DNA from: an uncultured Paraprevotella sp.
GTDB taxonomy: Bacteria > Bacteroidota > Bacteroidia > Bacteroidales > Bacteroidaceae
NCBI GenBank assembly: GCA_944321345.1
Contig: CALUKY010000006.1
Location: forward strand, 1 to 64,000
DNA length: 64,000 bases
Direction of reading: 5' to 3'
This document shows, piece after piece, positions 1 to 11,598 of this stretch. The notes beneath the pieces were generated by a model that searched no databases, had not been told where the DNA came from, and saw only the letters and a list, made by a program, of their open reading frames with translations. The translations under genes were made by a program, and so were the position numbers. Position 1 is the first letter of the stretch, and every line of letters starts with the position of its first letter.

Positions 1-1
1 C

Positions 2-37
2 CATAAACTGGGTTACAGAACGTACCAAACAGCTTAA
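2..37 (+). pseudogene. possible 3' end of an insertion-sequence transposase, cut by the window edge
   Basis: The first in-frame codons read HKLGYRTYQTA followed by a stop. The LGYRT segment resembles the extreme C-terminus of rve-type (IS3/IS481-like) transposases, where LGYRTP is common. The bases just after the stop, ending near 75 in CTGGACACCC, could be the IS right end. Only 11 residues are visible, so this is a weak call; the rest of the element would lie left of the window. Confidence 0.3.
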
Positions 38-75
38 AAATGTAGGCTAAATTGGGAACGTTAAACTGGACACCC

Positions 76-268
76 TAGTAATTTTCTCTGAATTCAGAAG
101 TTTTCAGGCTCTGAGAATATAAAATTTACGCCCATTCCTACGGTCAGGAATAAAAAAATAAAATCTCAGAAGCCGAAAAACAAGATAAATCATTCAAATA
201 CAACTACTTGAATATCTTTTTCTTGTTCACAGAATAAATTCAAAGAGAATTAATTTCCCAATATAAGT
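76..268. other. non-coding stretch left of the first gene
   Basis: AT-rich sequence with no supported ORF. A short open frame (about 157-231) ends in NIFFLFTE and a stop, but it has no start and I do not recognise it. It could be the remains of a gene cut by the putative IS end at about 75. Confidence 0.4.
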
Positions 269-308
269 TAAAAGTGTTGCTTGAGACAATACAAGCAGCA
301 CTTTTTCT
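269..308 (+). terminator. rho-independent terminator-like hairpin
   Basis: AAAGTGTTGCTTG pairs with CAAGCAGCACTTT (one G-T wobble) across an 8-nt loop and is followed by a T run. No intact plus-strand gene precedes it in the window, so it may have belonged to a gene lost or interrupted to the left. Confidence 0.6.
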
Positions 309-394
309 GTATCTTACATTATATGATTTAACATATAAAAACAAATACATCGTTTATTATTCCTTCTTTTATACATTTAAATAGAAATATTTCG

Positions 395-402
395 TAACTT
401 TG
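395..402 (+). promoter_or_regulatory. Bacteroidota -7 element TAACTTTG
   Basis: TAACTTTG matches the TAnnTTTG -7 consensus of the housekeeping sigma factor. It lies 50 bp before the secreted protein at 453. No clear -33 TTTG is present at the expected spacing, so the promoter is plausible but not complete. Confidence 0.5.
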
Positions 403-452
403 CCACACTTAAAATAAAAAATCTATTCTATTAATTAAAAATTCTAAGTGTT

Positions 453-1370
453 ATGAAAAAATCAATTACTTCATTGTTTTTGATGCTGGCTTGCGTATTC
501 GGTGCACAAGCTCAGACTGAGAGTTATCCATTCGACGCCGCTGACGTAGATGCAAACGGCTGGTTGTGGTTCGACACCGCAGAAAAGATTGAGAAGTATG
601 TAGGTGTTTCTAAAGACGGTAAGTTGGATCCTAACGGAAAGATCTTCCAGATGATCACAACAAGTACTGCAGCAGAAGCAGAAGAACCATTCAACACAAC
701 TTTTGCATCTGACACAATCACAGGTTTTGCAAATGAAGAAAACAAGGATCTCCTGAAAAAAGGTGCAATCGTACTGAATGGAGCAAGCCAAAACGGTAAA
801 TACGACGACGGTGGTGCTGTCCTGATCAATCTTCCTTCATGCAAGGAAATGCATATGTTTTTGTCATGCAAGGCCTCAGCATGGGTTTACCTGTCTGGAA
901 CTAATGATGCAAAAACTGACACTAGTGCATATAATGTTGTATACAAACCTTTAAAAACTGAATTAATGCCAGGAATGGCTTGGTATAATCCATTATTCAC
1001 CGGATTAGATAATCCATTTGAATGGACTTCACTGGAAACTTTGAACGATATGGGTGCCAGTGAATTTACCCTTGCATCTAAGGAACCAGTTTATGCATTA
1101 TTACAGTCAGCCGGAACAGAGCCTGTATACATCCACGGTATCAAGGTTGTAACTGAGGGTACAACCGGCATCAATGACATTACTGCAGACGCCATCTCAT
1201 TCGACGGCAAGAACATCTCATTGAGTGCTGCTGCTGAAATCAATGTATACAACCTGAGCGGTGCTTTGGTAGCTTCTGAATATGCTTCAAGCATGAATCT
1301 GTCTAACCTGACTAAGGGCGTTTACATGGTTAAGGTTGGCAACGCAACTCAGAAAGTTGTTATCAAGTAA
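453..1370 (+). CDS. secreted protein with C-terminal T9SS-like sorting tail
   Basis: A 305-residue protein of unknown function. Residues 1-20 form a clear signal peptide (MKKS..., hydrophobic core, GAQA cleavage site). The last ~70 residues look like a Por/T9SS type A sorting domain: a GINDI linker, then INVYNLSGALV, LTKGVYMVKVG and a terminal KVVIK. I do not recognise the middle part (about 25-235). Export to the periplasm and then the surface is inferred from these ends. The gene stands alone, with its own -7 element and a strong terminator. Its regular codon use suggests good expression. The function of the middle domain is unknown. Confidence 0.85.
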   Translation: MKKSITSLFLMLACVFGAQAQTESYPFDAADVDANGWLWFDTAEKIEKYVGVSKDGKLDPNGKIFQMITTSTAAEAEEPFNTTFASDTITGFANEENKDLLKKGAIVLNGASQNGKYDDGGAVLINLPSCKEMHMFLSCKASAWVYLSGTNDAKTDTSAYNVVYKPLKTELMPGMAWYNPLFTGLDNPFEWTSLETLNDMGASEFTLASKEPVYALLQSAGTEPVYIHGIKVVTEGTTGINDITADAISFDGKNISLSAAAEINVYNLSGALVASEYASSMNLSNLTKGVYMVKVGNATQKVVIK

Positions 1371-1401
1371 GAGAAAACTGATACAAAATATTTTAAATGC
1401 A

Positions 1402-1442
1402 AAAAATGCCGGCAAGCTTTTGGCTTGACCGGCATTTTCTTT
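1402..1442 (+). terminator. terminator of the secreted protein gene
   Basis: AAATGCCGG-CAAGC pairs with GCTTG-A-CCGGCATTT around a TTTTG loop and is followed by TTCTTTT. It sits 32 bp after the stop codon at 1370. Confidence 0.85.
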
Positions 1443-1477
1443 TATACCCGAAGCCGGCAAGCAGAACAAAATCAGCA

Positions 1478-1565
1478 TATAGAAAAAATTATCTTCAGGG
1501 AGGTAATAGATTATCTTCCCGAAAGTAATCGATTACCTTCAAGGAAGTAATTAGATATATCCAGC
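1478..1565. repeat. four degenerate palindromic units with an exact 22-bp period (array 1)
   Basis: Units start at 1478, 1500, 1522 and 1544. The best one, at 1522, contains the palindrome AAAGTAATCGATTACCTTC. The others keep the outer AAG...CTTC and the TAAT/ATTA arms with changes. The period is not a multiple of three and no ORF is supported, so this is not coding. It lies about 200 bp beyond the 3' end of tRNA-Ser copy 1. Array 2, beyond tRNA-Ser copy 2, has the same architecture with a different core. Confidence 0.7.
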
Positions 1566-1709
1566 CAGAACGCAACAAATATTCTTAAAAGACAAACCAG
1601 AAAAAGGTTCTTACATTCTTTCATTCAACGATCCATTACCGATCAGGGCACAACAAGAACCCCAAAAACAAAACTATTCCACAGAAAGTATTTCAAGAAA
1701 CAAGACATA
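1566..1709. other. non-coding gap between array 1 and the tRNA terminator
   Basis: I see no ORF, repeat or hairpin that can be supported here. Confidence 0.5.
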
Positions 1710-1750
1710 ACAAAAAAAATCCTGCAAAGAAAATCTTTGCAGGATTTTTT
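1710..1750 (-). terminator. terminator of tRNA-Ser copy 1
   Basis: ATCCTGCAAAG (1719-1729) pairs perfectly with CTTTGCAGGAT (1735-1745) around a 5-nt loop. On the minus strand it is followed by a T run (A run at 1712-1718). It lies 15-20 bp after the tRNA 3' end. Confidence 0.85.
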
Positions 1751-1764
1751 ATTCTCTCCTAACG

Positions 1765-1849
1765 CGGAAAGGGAGGGATTCGAACCCCCGGTGCCTCTCA
1801 GCACGGCGGTTTTCAAGACCGCTGTAATCGACCACTCTACCACCTTTCC
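1765..1849 (-). tRNA. tRNA-Ser (anticodon UGA), copy 1
   Basis: An 85-nt class II tRNA. The acceptor stem is GGAAAGG/CCTTTCC with discriminator G. The anticodon stem is GCGGT/ACCGC with TGA in the loop (TCA on the plus strand at 1813-1815). The long variable arm GTGC...GCAC is typical of tRNA-Ser, and the T arm contains TTCGAAT. CCA is not encoded. The gene is near-identical, including about 50 bp of leader and promoter, to the copy at 45179-45263 on the other strand. Confidence 0.97.
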
Positions 1850-1885
1850 AAACTTCTTTAAGAAGCTTTGTTTTCGAAAGCGATG

Positions 1886-1916
1886 CAAAGGTACGACTTT
1901 TTTCTGAGTTTGCAAA
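1886..1916 (-). promoter_or_regulatory. promoter of tRNA-Ser copy 1
   Basis: On the minus strand there is TTTG (1913-1916), a 19-bp spacer, then TACCTTTG (1886-1893). This is a full match to the Bacteroidota housekeeping promoter. The transcript would carry a ~30-nt 5' leader with a small CTTCTTAAAGAAG stem, conserved in the second copy. Confidence 0.8.
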
Positions 1917-1987
1917 TATTCCATGCATTTTTCTTCCTCAAAAATATATTTTTATGCTACTATAGACTCAAAAAGAAAAAGAAATCG

Positions 1988-2019
1988 CTTGTTTCTCCAT
2001 TTTTTTTATTTTATTTTTG
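1988..2019 (+). promoter_or_regulatory. promoter of dapL
   Basis: CTTG (1988-1991), a 20-bp spacer, then TATTTTTG (2012-2019), which fits TTG-N20-TAnnTTTG. The coding start lies 44 bp further on. Confidence 0.65.
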
Positions 2020-2062
2020 CAGTAATTAAATACACAGACGATAATCAAAAAAGAAATATAAT

Positions 2063-3295
2063 ATGGCATTGGTTAACGAACATTTTCTGAAATTCCCCAA
2101 CAGCTATTTCTTTTCAGATATGGCCAAAAGAATCAATTCTTTCCGAGTGACTCATCCTAAAGCGAACTTACTCCGCATCGGTATTGGCGATGTAACCCGC
2201 CCAATGCCCAAAGTTTGTGCCGATGCAATGTGCCGTGCCGCACAGGAATTGACCGACCCGAAAACATTCCGAGGTTATGGCCCGGAACAAGGCTATGACT
2301 TTCTGATCGACGCCATTCTGAAACATGAATATGCCAGCCGTGGCATCAGTCTTTCGCCATCTGAAATCTTTATCAACGACGGTGCCAAAGGCGATACGGG
2401 CGGTATTGTAGACATTTTACGACACGACAACAATATTGGAGTAGCTACACCTACATATCCGGTATATATCGACAGTAACGTCATGTGGGGCCGAGCAGGT
2501 ATTTATGAACCGGAAAACGGAACCTGGAGCAATGTAAACTATCTGCCCTGCACTGAAGAAACTGACTTTAAGCCCCAACCTCCAAAAGAAAGGGTGGATA
2601 TTCTCTATCTCTGTTTGCCCAACAACCCGACAGGAACCACATTAACCAAAACCGAACTGAAAAAATGGGTAGACTACGCCTTGAAAAACGATACTCTGAT
2701 TCTTTTCGATGCAGCCTATGAACGTTTTATTCAGAGCAGCGACGTACCCCACTCTATCTACGAAATCCGAGGGGCCAAGAAATGTGCCATAGAATTTCGC
2801 AGTTTCTCAAAAACCGCCGGATTTACGGGAGTTCGCTGTGGATATACGGTTATTCCTAAAGAACTTATGGCCAGCACTCTGGAAGGTGAACCAATCTCAC
2901 TGAACCAGTTATGGTTGCGCCGGCAAAGCACCAAGTTCAATGGCACCTCCTATATTGCACAACGTGGAGCAGAAGCCATTTATACTCCTGAAGGCATCGC
3001 CGCCATCAATGAAAATATGAATTATTATTTGCAAAATGCCAACAGCATGAGAAAAGCAATTACCCGAATGGGACTGAAATCCTGGGGCGGTGAAAACTCA
3101 CCATATATTTGGGTAAAGACTCCGAATGGTGAAAGTTCGTGGAAATTCTTTGAGCGCATGCTTTATGAGGCAAACGTCATTGTAACACCGGGAATAGGAT
3201 TCGGTCCGGGAGGAGAAGGTTTTGTCCGGCTTGCAGCATTCTGTAGTCAGGAAGAAAGTCATGAGGCTTTAAAAAGAATAGCATCTGTGCTTTAA
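2063..3295 (+). CDS. dapL: LL-diaminopimelate aminotransferase
   Basis: A 410-residue class I/II PLP aminotransferase. It converts tetrahydrodipicolinate directly to LL-diaminopimelate, bypassing the succinylase and dehydrogenase branches of lysine and peptidoglycan synthesis. The PLP lysine is near residue 250 in SFSKTAGFTG. The LPNNPTGT motif at ~186 and the LFDAAYERF segment fit the family, and the length is typical. The gene follows its own promoter and stands alone. dapF is not adjacent, although from memory it precedes dapL in some Bacteroides. dapA lies 5 kb away on the other strand. Confidence 0.95.
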   Translation: MALVNEHFLKFPNSYFFSDMAKRINSFRVTHPKANLLRIGIGDVTRPMPKVCADAMCRAAQELTDPKTFRGYGPEQGYDFLIDAILKHEYASRGISLSPSEIFINDGAKGDTGGIVDILRHDNNIGVATPTYPVYIDSNVMWGRAGIYEPENGTWSNVNYLPCTEETDFKPQPPKERVDILYLCLPNNPTGTTLTKTELKKWVDYALKNDTLILFDAAYERFIQSSDVPHSIYEIRGAKKCAIEFRSFSKTAGFTGVRCGYTVIPKELMASTLEGEPISLNQLWLRRQSTKFNGTSYIAQRGAEAIYTPEGIAAINENMNYYLQNANSMRKAITRMGLKSWGGENSPYIWVKTPNGESSWKFFERMLYEANVIVTPGIGFGPGGEGFVRLAAFCSQEESHEALKRIASVL

Positions 3296-3335
3296 GTGCA
3301 TAATTATTAATTTGCACACATTTTCTGCATAAATA

Positions 3336-3366
3336 TTGTTATTTTAATAGCTTTTCTCTATCTTTA
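3336..3366 (+). promoter_or_regulatory. promoter of the acn-icd-gltA cluster
   Basis: TTG (3336-3338), a 20-bp spacer, then TATCTTTA (3359-3366), a one-base variant of the -7 element. It lies 50 bp before the aconitase start, and no other promoter is evident up to 8327. Confidence 0.6.
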
Positions 3367-3416
3367 CCGACGCAATGATAATTAATTTTCTGTTATCACA
3401 TTAATAAGTAAGAATA

Positions 3417-5675
3417 ATGATATACGATTTAAGCATGTTGCGCAGCTTCTACGCGACTTATGACAGCGAAGTGAAAAACGCAAAAAAGAATCTGAACCGC
3501 CCGATGACTTTGGCCGAAAAGATTCTTTATGCACATCTATATAACCCGGAACAGATGCAGGTTTTCAAACGAGGCGAAGATTATGTAAATTTCCGTCCGA
3601 ACCGTGTAGCCATGCAGGATGCCACAGCACAGATGGCTTTGCTTCAGTTTATGAACGCCGGAAAAGAGCGTGTAGCTGTGCCCAGCACCGTACACTGCGA
3701 TCATCTGATTCAGGCCTGCAAGGGAACGGCAACCGACCTGCCGGCAGCATGCTGTACCAATAAAGAAGTATATGATTTTCTGGGTAGCGTCGCCGCAAAA
3801 TACGGTATCGGTTTCTGGAAACCGGGAGCCGGAATCATCCATCAGGTGATTCTGGAGAACTACGCCTTTCCTGGCGGAATGATGGTGGGAACAGACTCTC
3901 ACACTCCAAATGCAGGAGGATTGGGCATGATTGCCATCGGTGTAGGTGGAGCTGATGCCGTAGATGTAATGACAGGAATGGAATGGGAGTTGAAGATGCC
4001 GAAGCTCATCGGCGTGAAGCTTACCGGAAAACTGAACGGATGGGCCGCTCCTAAGGATGTGATCCTGAAACTGGCTGGTATCCTCACCGTAAAAGGCGGT
4101 ACCAATGCCATTATCGAATATTTCGGTCCAGGTACCGAGACACTGTCGGCCACCGGAAAGGCTACAATCTGTAATATGGGTGCCGAAGTGGGTGCAACCA
4201 CCTCGCTCTTCCCTTATGATGAAGAAATGGCTACTTATCTGAAAGCTACCGGAAGAGCAGAAATTGCCGAGCTGGCCGATCAGGTAAAAGCCGAACTGAA
4301 GGCCGACGAAGAGGTAACAGTCAATCCGGAAGCCTATTACGACCGTATCATTGAAATAGATCTCTCTGCATTGGAACCTTATTTGAACGGTCCGTTCACT
4401 CCGGATGCCGCCTGCCCGATTTCCGAGTTTGCGGAAAAGGTAAAGCAGAACGGTTATCCTCAGAAGATGGAAGTGGGACTGATCGGTTCGTGCACCAACT
4501 CTTCTTATCAGGATCTGAGCCGTGCCGCTTCACTGGCACGTCAGGTAGCCGCCAAGAAGATCAAGGCAGCCGCACCGCTTATCATCAATCCGGGTTCGGA
4601 GCTGATCCGCTGCACTGCCGAACGTGACGGCATGATTGCCGATTTCGAAAGCATGGGAGCTGTGATTATGACCAATGCCTGCGGTCCGTGTATCGGACAG
4701 TGGAAACGCGAGACCGATGACCCTACCCGTCCGAACTCCATCGTAACTTCATTCAACCGCAACTTCGCCAAGAGAGCAGACGGCAACCCGAATACACATG
4801 CCTTCGTGGCATCTCCAGAAATGGCAATGGCCATGACCATTGCAGGAGATCTGACCTTCAATCCGCTGACAGACACTCTGATCAACGAAAACGGAGAAGC
4901 AGTCAAGCTGGATCCTCCGACCGGTGACACGCTTCCTAAAAACGGATTTACCGTTGAGGACAACGGCTATATAGCGCCGGCAGAAGACGGTAGCAATATC
5001 ACCGTGAGCATCAGCGCGGACTCTAACCGTCTGCAAAAATTGCAGCCGTTTGCTCCGTTCTGTGCAGCCGATTTCCAGAATATGCCACTGCTGATCAAGA
5101 CTAAGGGGAAATGTACTACCGACCATATTTCCATGGCTGGCCCGTGGCTCAAATTCCGCGGTCATCTGGAAAACATTTCCGACAATATGCTGATGGGAGC
5201 AGTCAATGCATTCAACGACAAGACCAATGCCGTGCGCAACAGTCTGACTGGTGCTTACGAAGCCGTATCTGCTGTAGCCAAACAGTATAAGGAAAAAGGC
5301 ATTTCCTCGATTGTAGTTGCCGAAGAGAATTATGGCGAAGGTTCCAGCCGTGAGCACGCCGCCATGGAGCCGCGCTTCCTGAATGTGAAAGTGATTCTGG
5401 CCAAGAGTTTTGCCCGTATCCACGAAACCAATTTGAAAAAGCAGGGTATGCTGGCACTGACCTTTGCCGACAAGGCGGACTATGACAAGGTGGGCGAACA
5501 GGACAAGCTCTCAATTCTGGATGTTGAGAACATCCTCCCGGGAAAGAACCTCACCGTGGAAGTGACTCACCCGGACGGCAGCAAGGAATGCTTCGAAGCT
5601 ACACATACTTATAACGATCTGCAGATCGAATGGTTCAAAGCCGGATCTGCTCTGAATATTTTCACTAAAAAATAA
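3417..5675 (+). CDS. acnA: aconitate hydratase (mitochondrial-type)
   Basis: A 752-residue aconitase that interconverts citrate and isocitrate using a 4Fe-4S cluster. The three cluster ligands are visible: Cys359 in GSCTNSS, and Cys422 and Cys425 in ACGPCIGQW. Other family motifs include [11 protein letters not shown] near 160, [15 protein letters not shown] in the middle and the swivel-domain motif [15 protein letters not shown] near 640. The length and motif set match the mitochondrial-type AcnA rather than AcnB. It heads a three-gene cluster with icd (16-bp gap) and gltA that makes 2-oxoglutarate from acetyl-CoA and oxaloacetate. Confidence 0.96.
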   Translation: MIYDLSMLRSFYATYDSEVKNAKKNLNRPMTLAEKILYAHLYNPEQMQVFKRGEDYVNFRPNRVAMQDATAQMALLQFMNAGKERVAVPSTVHCDHLIQACKGTATDLPAACCTNKEVYDFLGSVAAKYGIGFWKPGAGIIHQVILENYAFPGGMMVGTDSHTPNAGGLGMIAIGVGGADAVDVMTGMEWELKMPKLIGVKLTGKLNGWAAPKDVILKLAGILTVKGGTNAIIEYFGPGTETLSATGKATICNMGAEVGATTSLFPYDEEMATYLKATGRAEIAELADQVKAELKADEEVTVNPEAYYDRIIEIDLSALEPYLNGPFTPDAACPISEFAEKVKQNGYPQKMEVGLIGSCTNSSYQDLSRAASLARQVAAKKIKAAAPLIINPGSELIRCTAERDGMIADFESMGAVIMTNACGPCIGQWKRETDDPTRPNSIVTSFNRNFAKRADGNPNTHAFVASPEMAMAMTIAGDLTFNPLTDTLINENGEAVKLDPPTGDTLPKNGFTVEDNGYIAPAEDGSNITVSISADSNRLQKLQPFAPFCAADFQNMPLLIKTKGKCTTDHISMAGPWLKFRGHLENISDNMLMGAVNAFNDKTNAVRNSLTGAYEAVSAVAKQYKEKGISSIVVAEENYGEGSSREHAAMEPRFLNVKVILAKSFARIHETNLKKQGMLALTFADKADYDKVGEQDKLSILDVENILPGKNLTVEVTHPDGSKECFEATHTYNDLQIEWFKAGSALNIFTKK

Positions 5676-5691
5676 AAACTGAACAAGAATA

Positions 5692-6954
5692 ATGGAAAAC
5701 AAAGCATATATGCAAGACGGGAAACTGGTGGTGCCCAATGAGGTGACCATCCCGTTTATCGAAGGCGACGGCGTGGGAGCCGAGATTACTCCCGTTTGTC
5801 AGAAAATTGTAAATCAGGCAGTAAGCAAGGCTTACGGTGACAGCAAAAAGATCCTGTGGAAGGAAGTGCTGGCCGGTGAGAAGGCCTTCAACCAGACCGG
5901 TTCCTGGTTGCCGGAAGAAACCATGGAGCAGTTCCGTGAATATCTGATCGGTATCAAAGGTCCGCTGACTACCCCGGTTGGCGGTGGCATCCGCTCGTTA
6001 AACGTAGCCCTGCGCCAAACCCTCGATCTGTATGTATGCCTGCGCCCGGTACGTTGGTTCAAGGGTGTTGTTTCTCCAGTCAAGGAACCACAGAAAGTAG
6101 ACATGCACATTTTCCGCGAGAACACGGAAGATATCTATGCCGGTATCGAATGGGAGCAGGGAACTGACGAGGCACAGAAATTCTACCGTTTCCTGAAAGA
6201 GGAAATGGGTGTCAGCAAAGTACGTTTCCCGGAAACTTCCTCTTTCGGTGTGAAACCGGTTTCTGTAGAAGGAACCAAACGCCTGGTGCGTGCCGCCATT
6301 GAGTACGCGCTGACCAACAAGTTGCCTTCTGTCACTCTGGTACACAAAGGAAACATCATGAAGTTTACCGAAGGCGGTTTCAAGAAATGGGGTTACGAAG
6401 TGGCAGAACAGGAGTTCAGCGCACAGACTTTCACCATGAACCAGTTTGACGCTCTGAAGAAAAGCGAGGGCGAAGATGCCGCCAAAGCCGCTCTGAAAGA
6501 GGCGCAAAAGCAGGGAAAGATCATCATCAAAGACTGCATTGCCGATGCATTCCTGCAAAACACACTGCTGATACCGGAAACCTACTCCGTAATCGCTACC
6601 CTGAACCTGAACGGCGACTATGTTTCAGACCAGCTGGCAGCCATGGTAGGCGGTATCGGTATCGCTCCGGGTGCCAACATCAATTACCACACCGGTCACG
6701 CTATTTTTGAAGCCACACACGGCACCGCTCCGAACATCGCCGGAAAGAATATCGTGAACCCCTGCTCTCTGTTGCTGTCATCCGTGATGATGCTTCAGTA
6801 CATGGGATGGAACGAAGCGGCCGACCTGATTACCGACGCTCTAGAAAAGGCTTTCGAAAGCGGAGAAGCCACTCACGATCTGGCCCGCTTCATGCCAAAC
6901 GGAAAATCACTCTCCACACAGGAGTTCGGAGAAAAGATCGTGTCTTTACTTTAA
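5692..6954 (+). CDS. icd: isocitrate dehydrogenase, probably NADP-dependent
   Basis: A 420-residue homodimeric-type isocitrate dehydrogenase that oxidatively decarboxylates isocitrate to 2-oxoglutarate. The substrate loop [23 protein letters not shown] (about 98-120), the [14 protein letters not shown] motif, [17 protein letters not shown] and the cofactor segment [13 protein letters not shown] are all present. Length and arrangement match E. coli Icd-like enzymes; NADP preference is inferred from that similarity. It lies between acnA (16 bp upstream) and gltA (29 bp downstream) and is almost certainly co-transcribed. Confidence 0.95.
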   Translation: MENKAYMQDGKLVVPNEVTIPFIEGDGVGAEITPVCQKIVNQAVSKAYGDSKKILWKEVLAGEKAFNQTGSWLPEETMEQFREYLIGIKGPLTTPVGGGIRSLNVALRQTLDLYVCLRPVRWFKGVVSPVKEPQKVDMHIFRENTEDIYAGIEWEQGTDEAQKFYRFLKEEMGVSKVRFPETSSFGVKPVSVEGTKRLVRAAIEYALTNKLPSVTLVHKGNIMKFTEGGFKKWGYEVAEQEFSAQTFTMNQFDALKKSEGEDAAKAALKEAQKQGKIIIKDCIADAFLQNTLLIPETYSVIATLNLNGDYVSDQLAAMVGGIGIAPGANINYHTGHAIFEATHGTAPNIAGKNIVNPCSLLLSSVMMLQYMGWNEAADLITDALEKAFESGEATHDLARFMPNGKSLSTQEFGEKIVSLL

Positions 6955-6983
6955 TTCATTTACTTTAAATTCGGATTGATAAT

Positions 6984-8327
6984 ATGAAGAAAGAATATAT
7001 CGTTTACAAGCTCTCAGAATGTGCCAAACAAGCGTCGAGAATCGACAACGGACTCTTTACCAAGTTCAACGTAAAGCGTGGATTGCGTAATGAGGACGGT
7101 ACGGGTGTACTCGTAGGACTGACCAAAATCGGTAACGTAGTGGGTTACGAACGTACCGAAGAAGGCGGTCTGAAACCGATTCCGGGAAAACTGTTCTATC
7201 GCGGATATGACCTGGACGACATTGCACACGGTCTGCTCCGTGAAAAACGATTCGGATTCGAAGAGGTGGCCTATCTGTTGCTTTCCGGCGAGTTGCCCGA
7301 CAACGAGCAGCTGGCAGCCTTCAAGGAGCTGATCAGCGACAATATGCCGCTAGACAAGAAGACGACCATGAATATTATCGATCTGGAGGGCCAGAACATC
7401 ATGAACATTCTGGCCAGAAGCGTGCTCGAGATGTATACTTTCGACCCGAATCCGGACGATATCTCACGCGACAATCTGATGCGTCAGTCCATAGAGCTGA
7501 TTTCACGCTTCCCGACAGTAATCGCCTATGCGTACAACATCTACCGTCACAGTACCCGCGGACGCTCTCTGCACATCCGTCTGCCGAAAGAGCACTACGG
7601 ACTGGCAGAGAACTTCCTGTATATGCTGAAGAAGGATTTCACTCCGTTGGAGGCTCGTACGCTGGACTTGCTGCTGGTACTGCATGCCGAACACGGTGGT
7701 GGTAACAACTCTACGTTTACCGTACGTGTGACCAGCTCTACCCGCACAGATACTTATTCCAGCATCGCAGCCGGTATCGGTTCTCTGAAAGGTCCGTTGC
7801 ACGGTGGTGCCAACATCAAGGTGAGCGATATGTTTGAACACCTGAAGGAAAACATTTCCGACTGGACCAATGTGGACGAGGTGGATACTTACCTGACCCG
7901 CATGCTCCATGGAGAGGCATACGATCACACCGGACTGATTTATGGTATCGGCCATGCCGTATATACCATTTCCGACCCGAGAGCTGTGCTGTTGAAGGAA
8001 CTGGCCCGTGAGTTGGTAGCCGAAAAGGGACGCGAAGAGGAATTTGCCTTTCTGGAACTGATCGAGGAGAGAGCCATCAAGTGCTTCAAGAAGGTTAAGG
8101 GCTGCAAGAAGAGCGTTTGCGCCAATGTAGACCTTTATTCCGGCTTTGTATACGATCTGATCGGTCTGCCTCAGGAAATCTATACTCCGCTCTTTGCCAT
8201 GGCACGTATTGTGGGATGGACGGCACACCGCATCGAGGAGTTGAACTTCGAAGGTCGCAGAATTATCCGTCCGGCCTACAAGAATGTCATCGACGAAATG
8301 CCTTATACTCCGATCAACGAGCGCTAA
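6984..8327 (+). CDS. gltA: citrate synthase
   Basis: A 447-residue citrate synthase that condenses oxaloacetate with acetyl-CoA. Catalytic landmarks are VLHAEHGGG (near 232), GPLHGGANIKV (near 271) and the GIGHAVYTISDPRA histidine region (near 320), with a conserved aspartate expected later in NVDLYSGFVYDLIG. The N-terminus is longer than in E. coli, as in other Bacteroidota proteins. It is last in the acn-icd-gltA cluster and is followed by a very strong terminator. In an anaerobe this branch mainly supplies 2-oxoglutarate for glutamate. Confidence 0.95.
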   Translation: MKKEYIVYKLSECAKQASRIDNGLFTKFNVKRGLRNEDGTGVLVGLTKIGNVVGYERTEEGGLKPIPGKLFYRGYDLDDIAHGLLREKRFGFEEVAYLLLSGELPDNEQLAAFKELISDNMPLDKKTTMNIIDLEGQNIMNILARSVLEMYTFDPNPDDISRDNLMRQSIELISRFPTVIAYAYNIYRHSTRGRSLHIRLPKEHYGLAENFLYMLKKDFTPLEARTLDLLLVLHAEHGGGNNSTFTVRVTSSTRTDTYSSIAAGIGSLKGPLHGGANIKVSDMFEHLKENISDWTNVDEVDTYLTRMLHGEAYDHTGLIYGIGHAVYTISDPRAVLLKELARELVAEKGREEEFAFLELIEERAIKCFKKVKGCKKSVCANVDLYSGFVYDLIGLPQEIYTPLFAMARIVGWTAHRIEELNFEGRRIIRPAYKNVIDEMPYTPINER

Positions 8328-8356
8328 ACAAAGGGCTGAACGGCCTTATACCACAT

Positions 8357-8411
8357 AAAAGAACAGCCATAACGACCTCGTTTTCTGAGGTCGTTATGGC
8401 TGTTCTTTTAT
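8357..8411 (+). terminator. terminator of acn-icd-gltA
   Basis: A perfect 23-bp stem (8357-8379 with 8387-8409) closes a 7-nt loop and ends in TTTTA. The palindromic A and T runs could make it work in both directions. Confidence 0.95.
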
Positions 8412-8506
8412 CCTTTCGGAAGGGGGCGTCGGGATATATTCTTCCCAAAGCTATAACCCTCATAAATCAGACATATAGAATCCAGACTTTCAAAGTATTC
8501 TGATTC

Positions 8507-8556
8507 AAAACAGATAAAGGGATTGTACCCTTATACGGACACAATCCCTTTATCTG
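8507..8556 (-). terminator. terminator of dapA
   Basis: CAGATAAAGGGATTGT (8511-8526) pairs perfectly with ACAATCCCTTTATCTG (8541-8556) over a 14-nt loop. On the minus strand it is followed by TTTT. It lies 35 bp after the dapA stop. Confidence 0.85.
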
Positions 8557-8590
8557 TTATTTCTGTTTTCTATGATTTATGAAAGAGAAA

Positions 8591-9484
8591 TCAGATGCGG
8601 ATATCCAATTCTTTCAGAATGGTACTGATCTTCTCCATTGTAGTCAGACGCGTTGGCACCAATGGCAAGCGCAACTGATTTTCAATCATACCCATAGCAT
8701 GCAACATGGCTTTCACTCCGGCCGGATTTCCATCTACAAACAGAAGCTTGAAAAGCTCGGCAAACTTATGGTGGATGTTGCGGGCACTCTCGTAATCACC
8801 GTTCAAGGCAAGACGCACCATGCGACTGAACTCGGCAGGAAGCGCATTACCGATTACGGAAATCACACCTACGGCTCCCAAGGTAATCAGTGGGAAAGTT
8901 ATTCCGTCATCACCGGAAATCACGTCAAAATGAGACGGCTTGTTCTTGATGATGTCATCCATTTGGGTAATGTCGCCACTGGCTTCCTTAATGGCTACAA
9001 TATTCTGGAAATCGCGCGCCAGACGCAACGTGGTTTCTGCTGTCATGTTCACTCCCGTACGGCCCGGTACGTTATACAGCACCACCGGAACCGGAGAAGC
9101 CTCGGCAATAGTCTTGAAATGCTGATACAAGCCCTCCTGAGAAGGTTTGTTATAGTAAGGACAAACGGAAAGAACACCGTCAACACCCTGCCAGTCGCCT
9201 GTTTTCAGTTCGTTGACCACAGCGGCAGTGTTGTTTCCACCGCATCCCATCAACAGGGGCACTCTGCCGGCTACACGCTCCACAAGGAGTTTCTTCAACT
9301 GGGCCTTTTCCTCTAATGACAGACAAGGAGTCTCGGCAGTTGTTCCCATAATGCATAAAAAGTCCGCTCCATTTTTTATCTGATATTCAACAAGACGTAA
9401 AAGTGCATCATAATCTATACTTCCATCTGCTTTGAACGGAGTTACCAGAGCAATACCTAACCCCTTAAATTTATTCTGTATCAT
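8591..9484 (-). CDS. dapA: 4-hydroxy-tetrahydrodipicolinate synthase
   Basis: A 297-residue TIM-barrel aldolase of the DapA family. It condenses pyruvate with aspartate semialdehyde, the first committed step to diaminopimelate and lysine. The Schiff-base lysine is K166 in VAIKEASGD. Y137 and R142 lie in LYNVPGRTG, and MGTTAETPCLS near 47 holds the TT pair of the proton relay. It follows ligA by 67 bp on the same strand and ends at a strong terminator. The pathway partner dapL is 5 kb away. Confidence 0.96.
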   Translation of the reverse strand: MIQNKFKGLGIALVTPFKADGSIDYDALLRLVEYQIKNGADFLCIMGTTAETPCLSLEEKAQLKKLLVERVAGRVPLLMGCGGNNTAAVVNELKTGDWQGVDGVLSVCPYYNKPSQEGLYQHFKTIAEASPVPVVLYNVPGRTGVNMTAETTLRLARDFQNIVAIKEASGDITQMDDIIKNKPSHFDVISGDDGITFPLITLGAVGVISVIGNALPAEFSRMVRLALNGDYESARNIHHKFAELFKLLFVDGNPAGVKAMLHAMGMIENQLRLPLVPTRLTTMEKISTILKELDIRI

Positions 9485-9551
9485 ATATAAATGTGATTAT
9501 ATTCTGTTGCAACGGCAAAAATAATAATTAATTCTGACTATAACAACTCTT

Positions 9552-11570
<2,019 letters not shown>

Positions 11571-11598
11571 TTAGAAATTGAAAGACACAGTGTCTTGA

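Noticed and set aside
1478..1565. CRISPR array
   Set aside because: The 22-bp units are contiguous and mutually similar along their whole length, with no unique spacers and no cas genes nearby.
1643..1924. 93-codon minus-strand frame
   Set aside because: It covers the tRNA-Ser gene and its promoter, so the sequence is explained by the RNA gene.
4749..5423. 224-codon open frame on the minus strand
   Set aside because: Antisense to the aconitase gene; it is a by-product of its codon bias.
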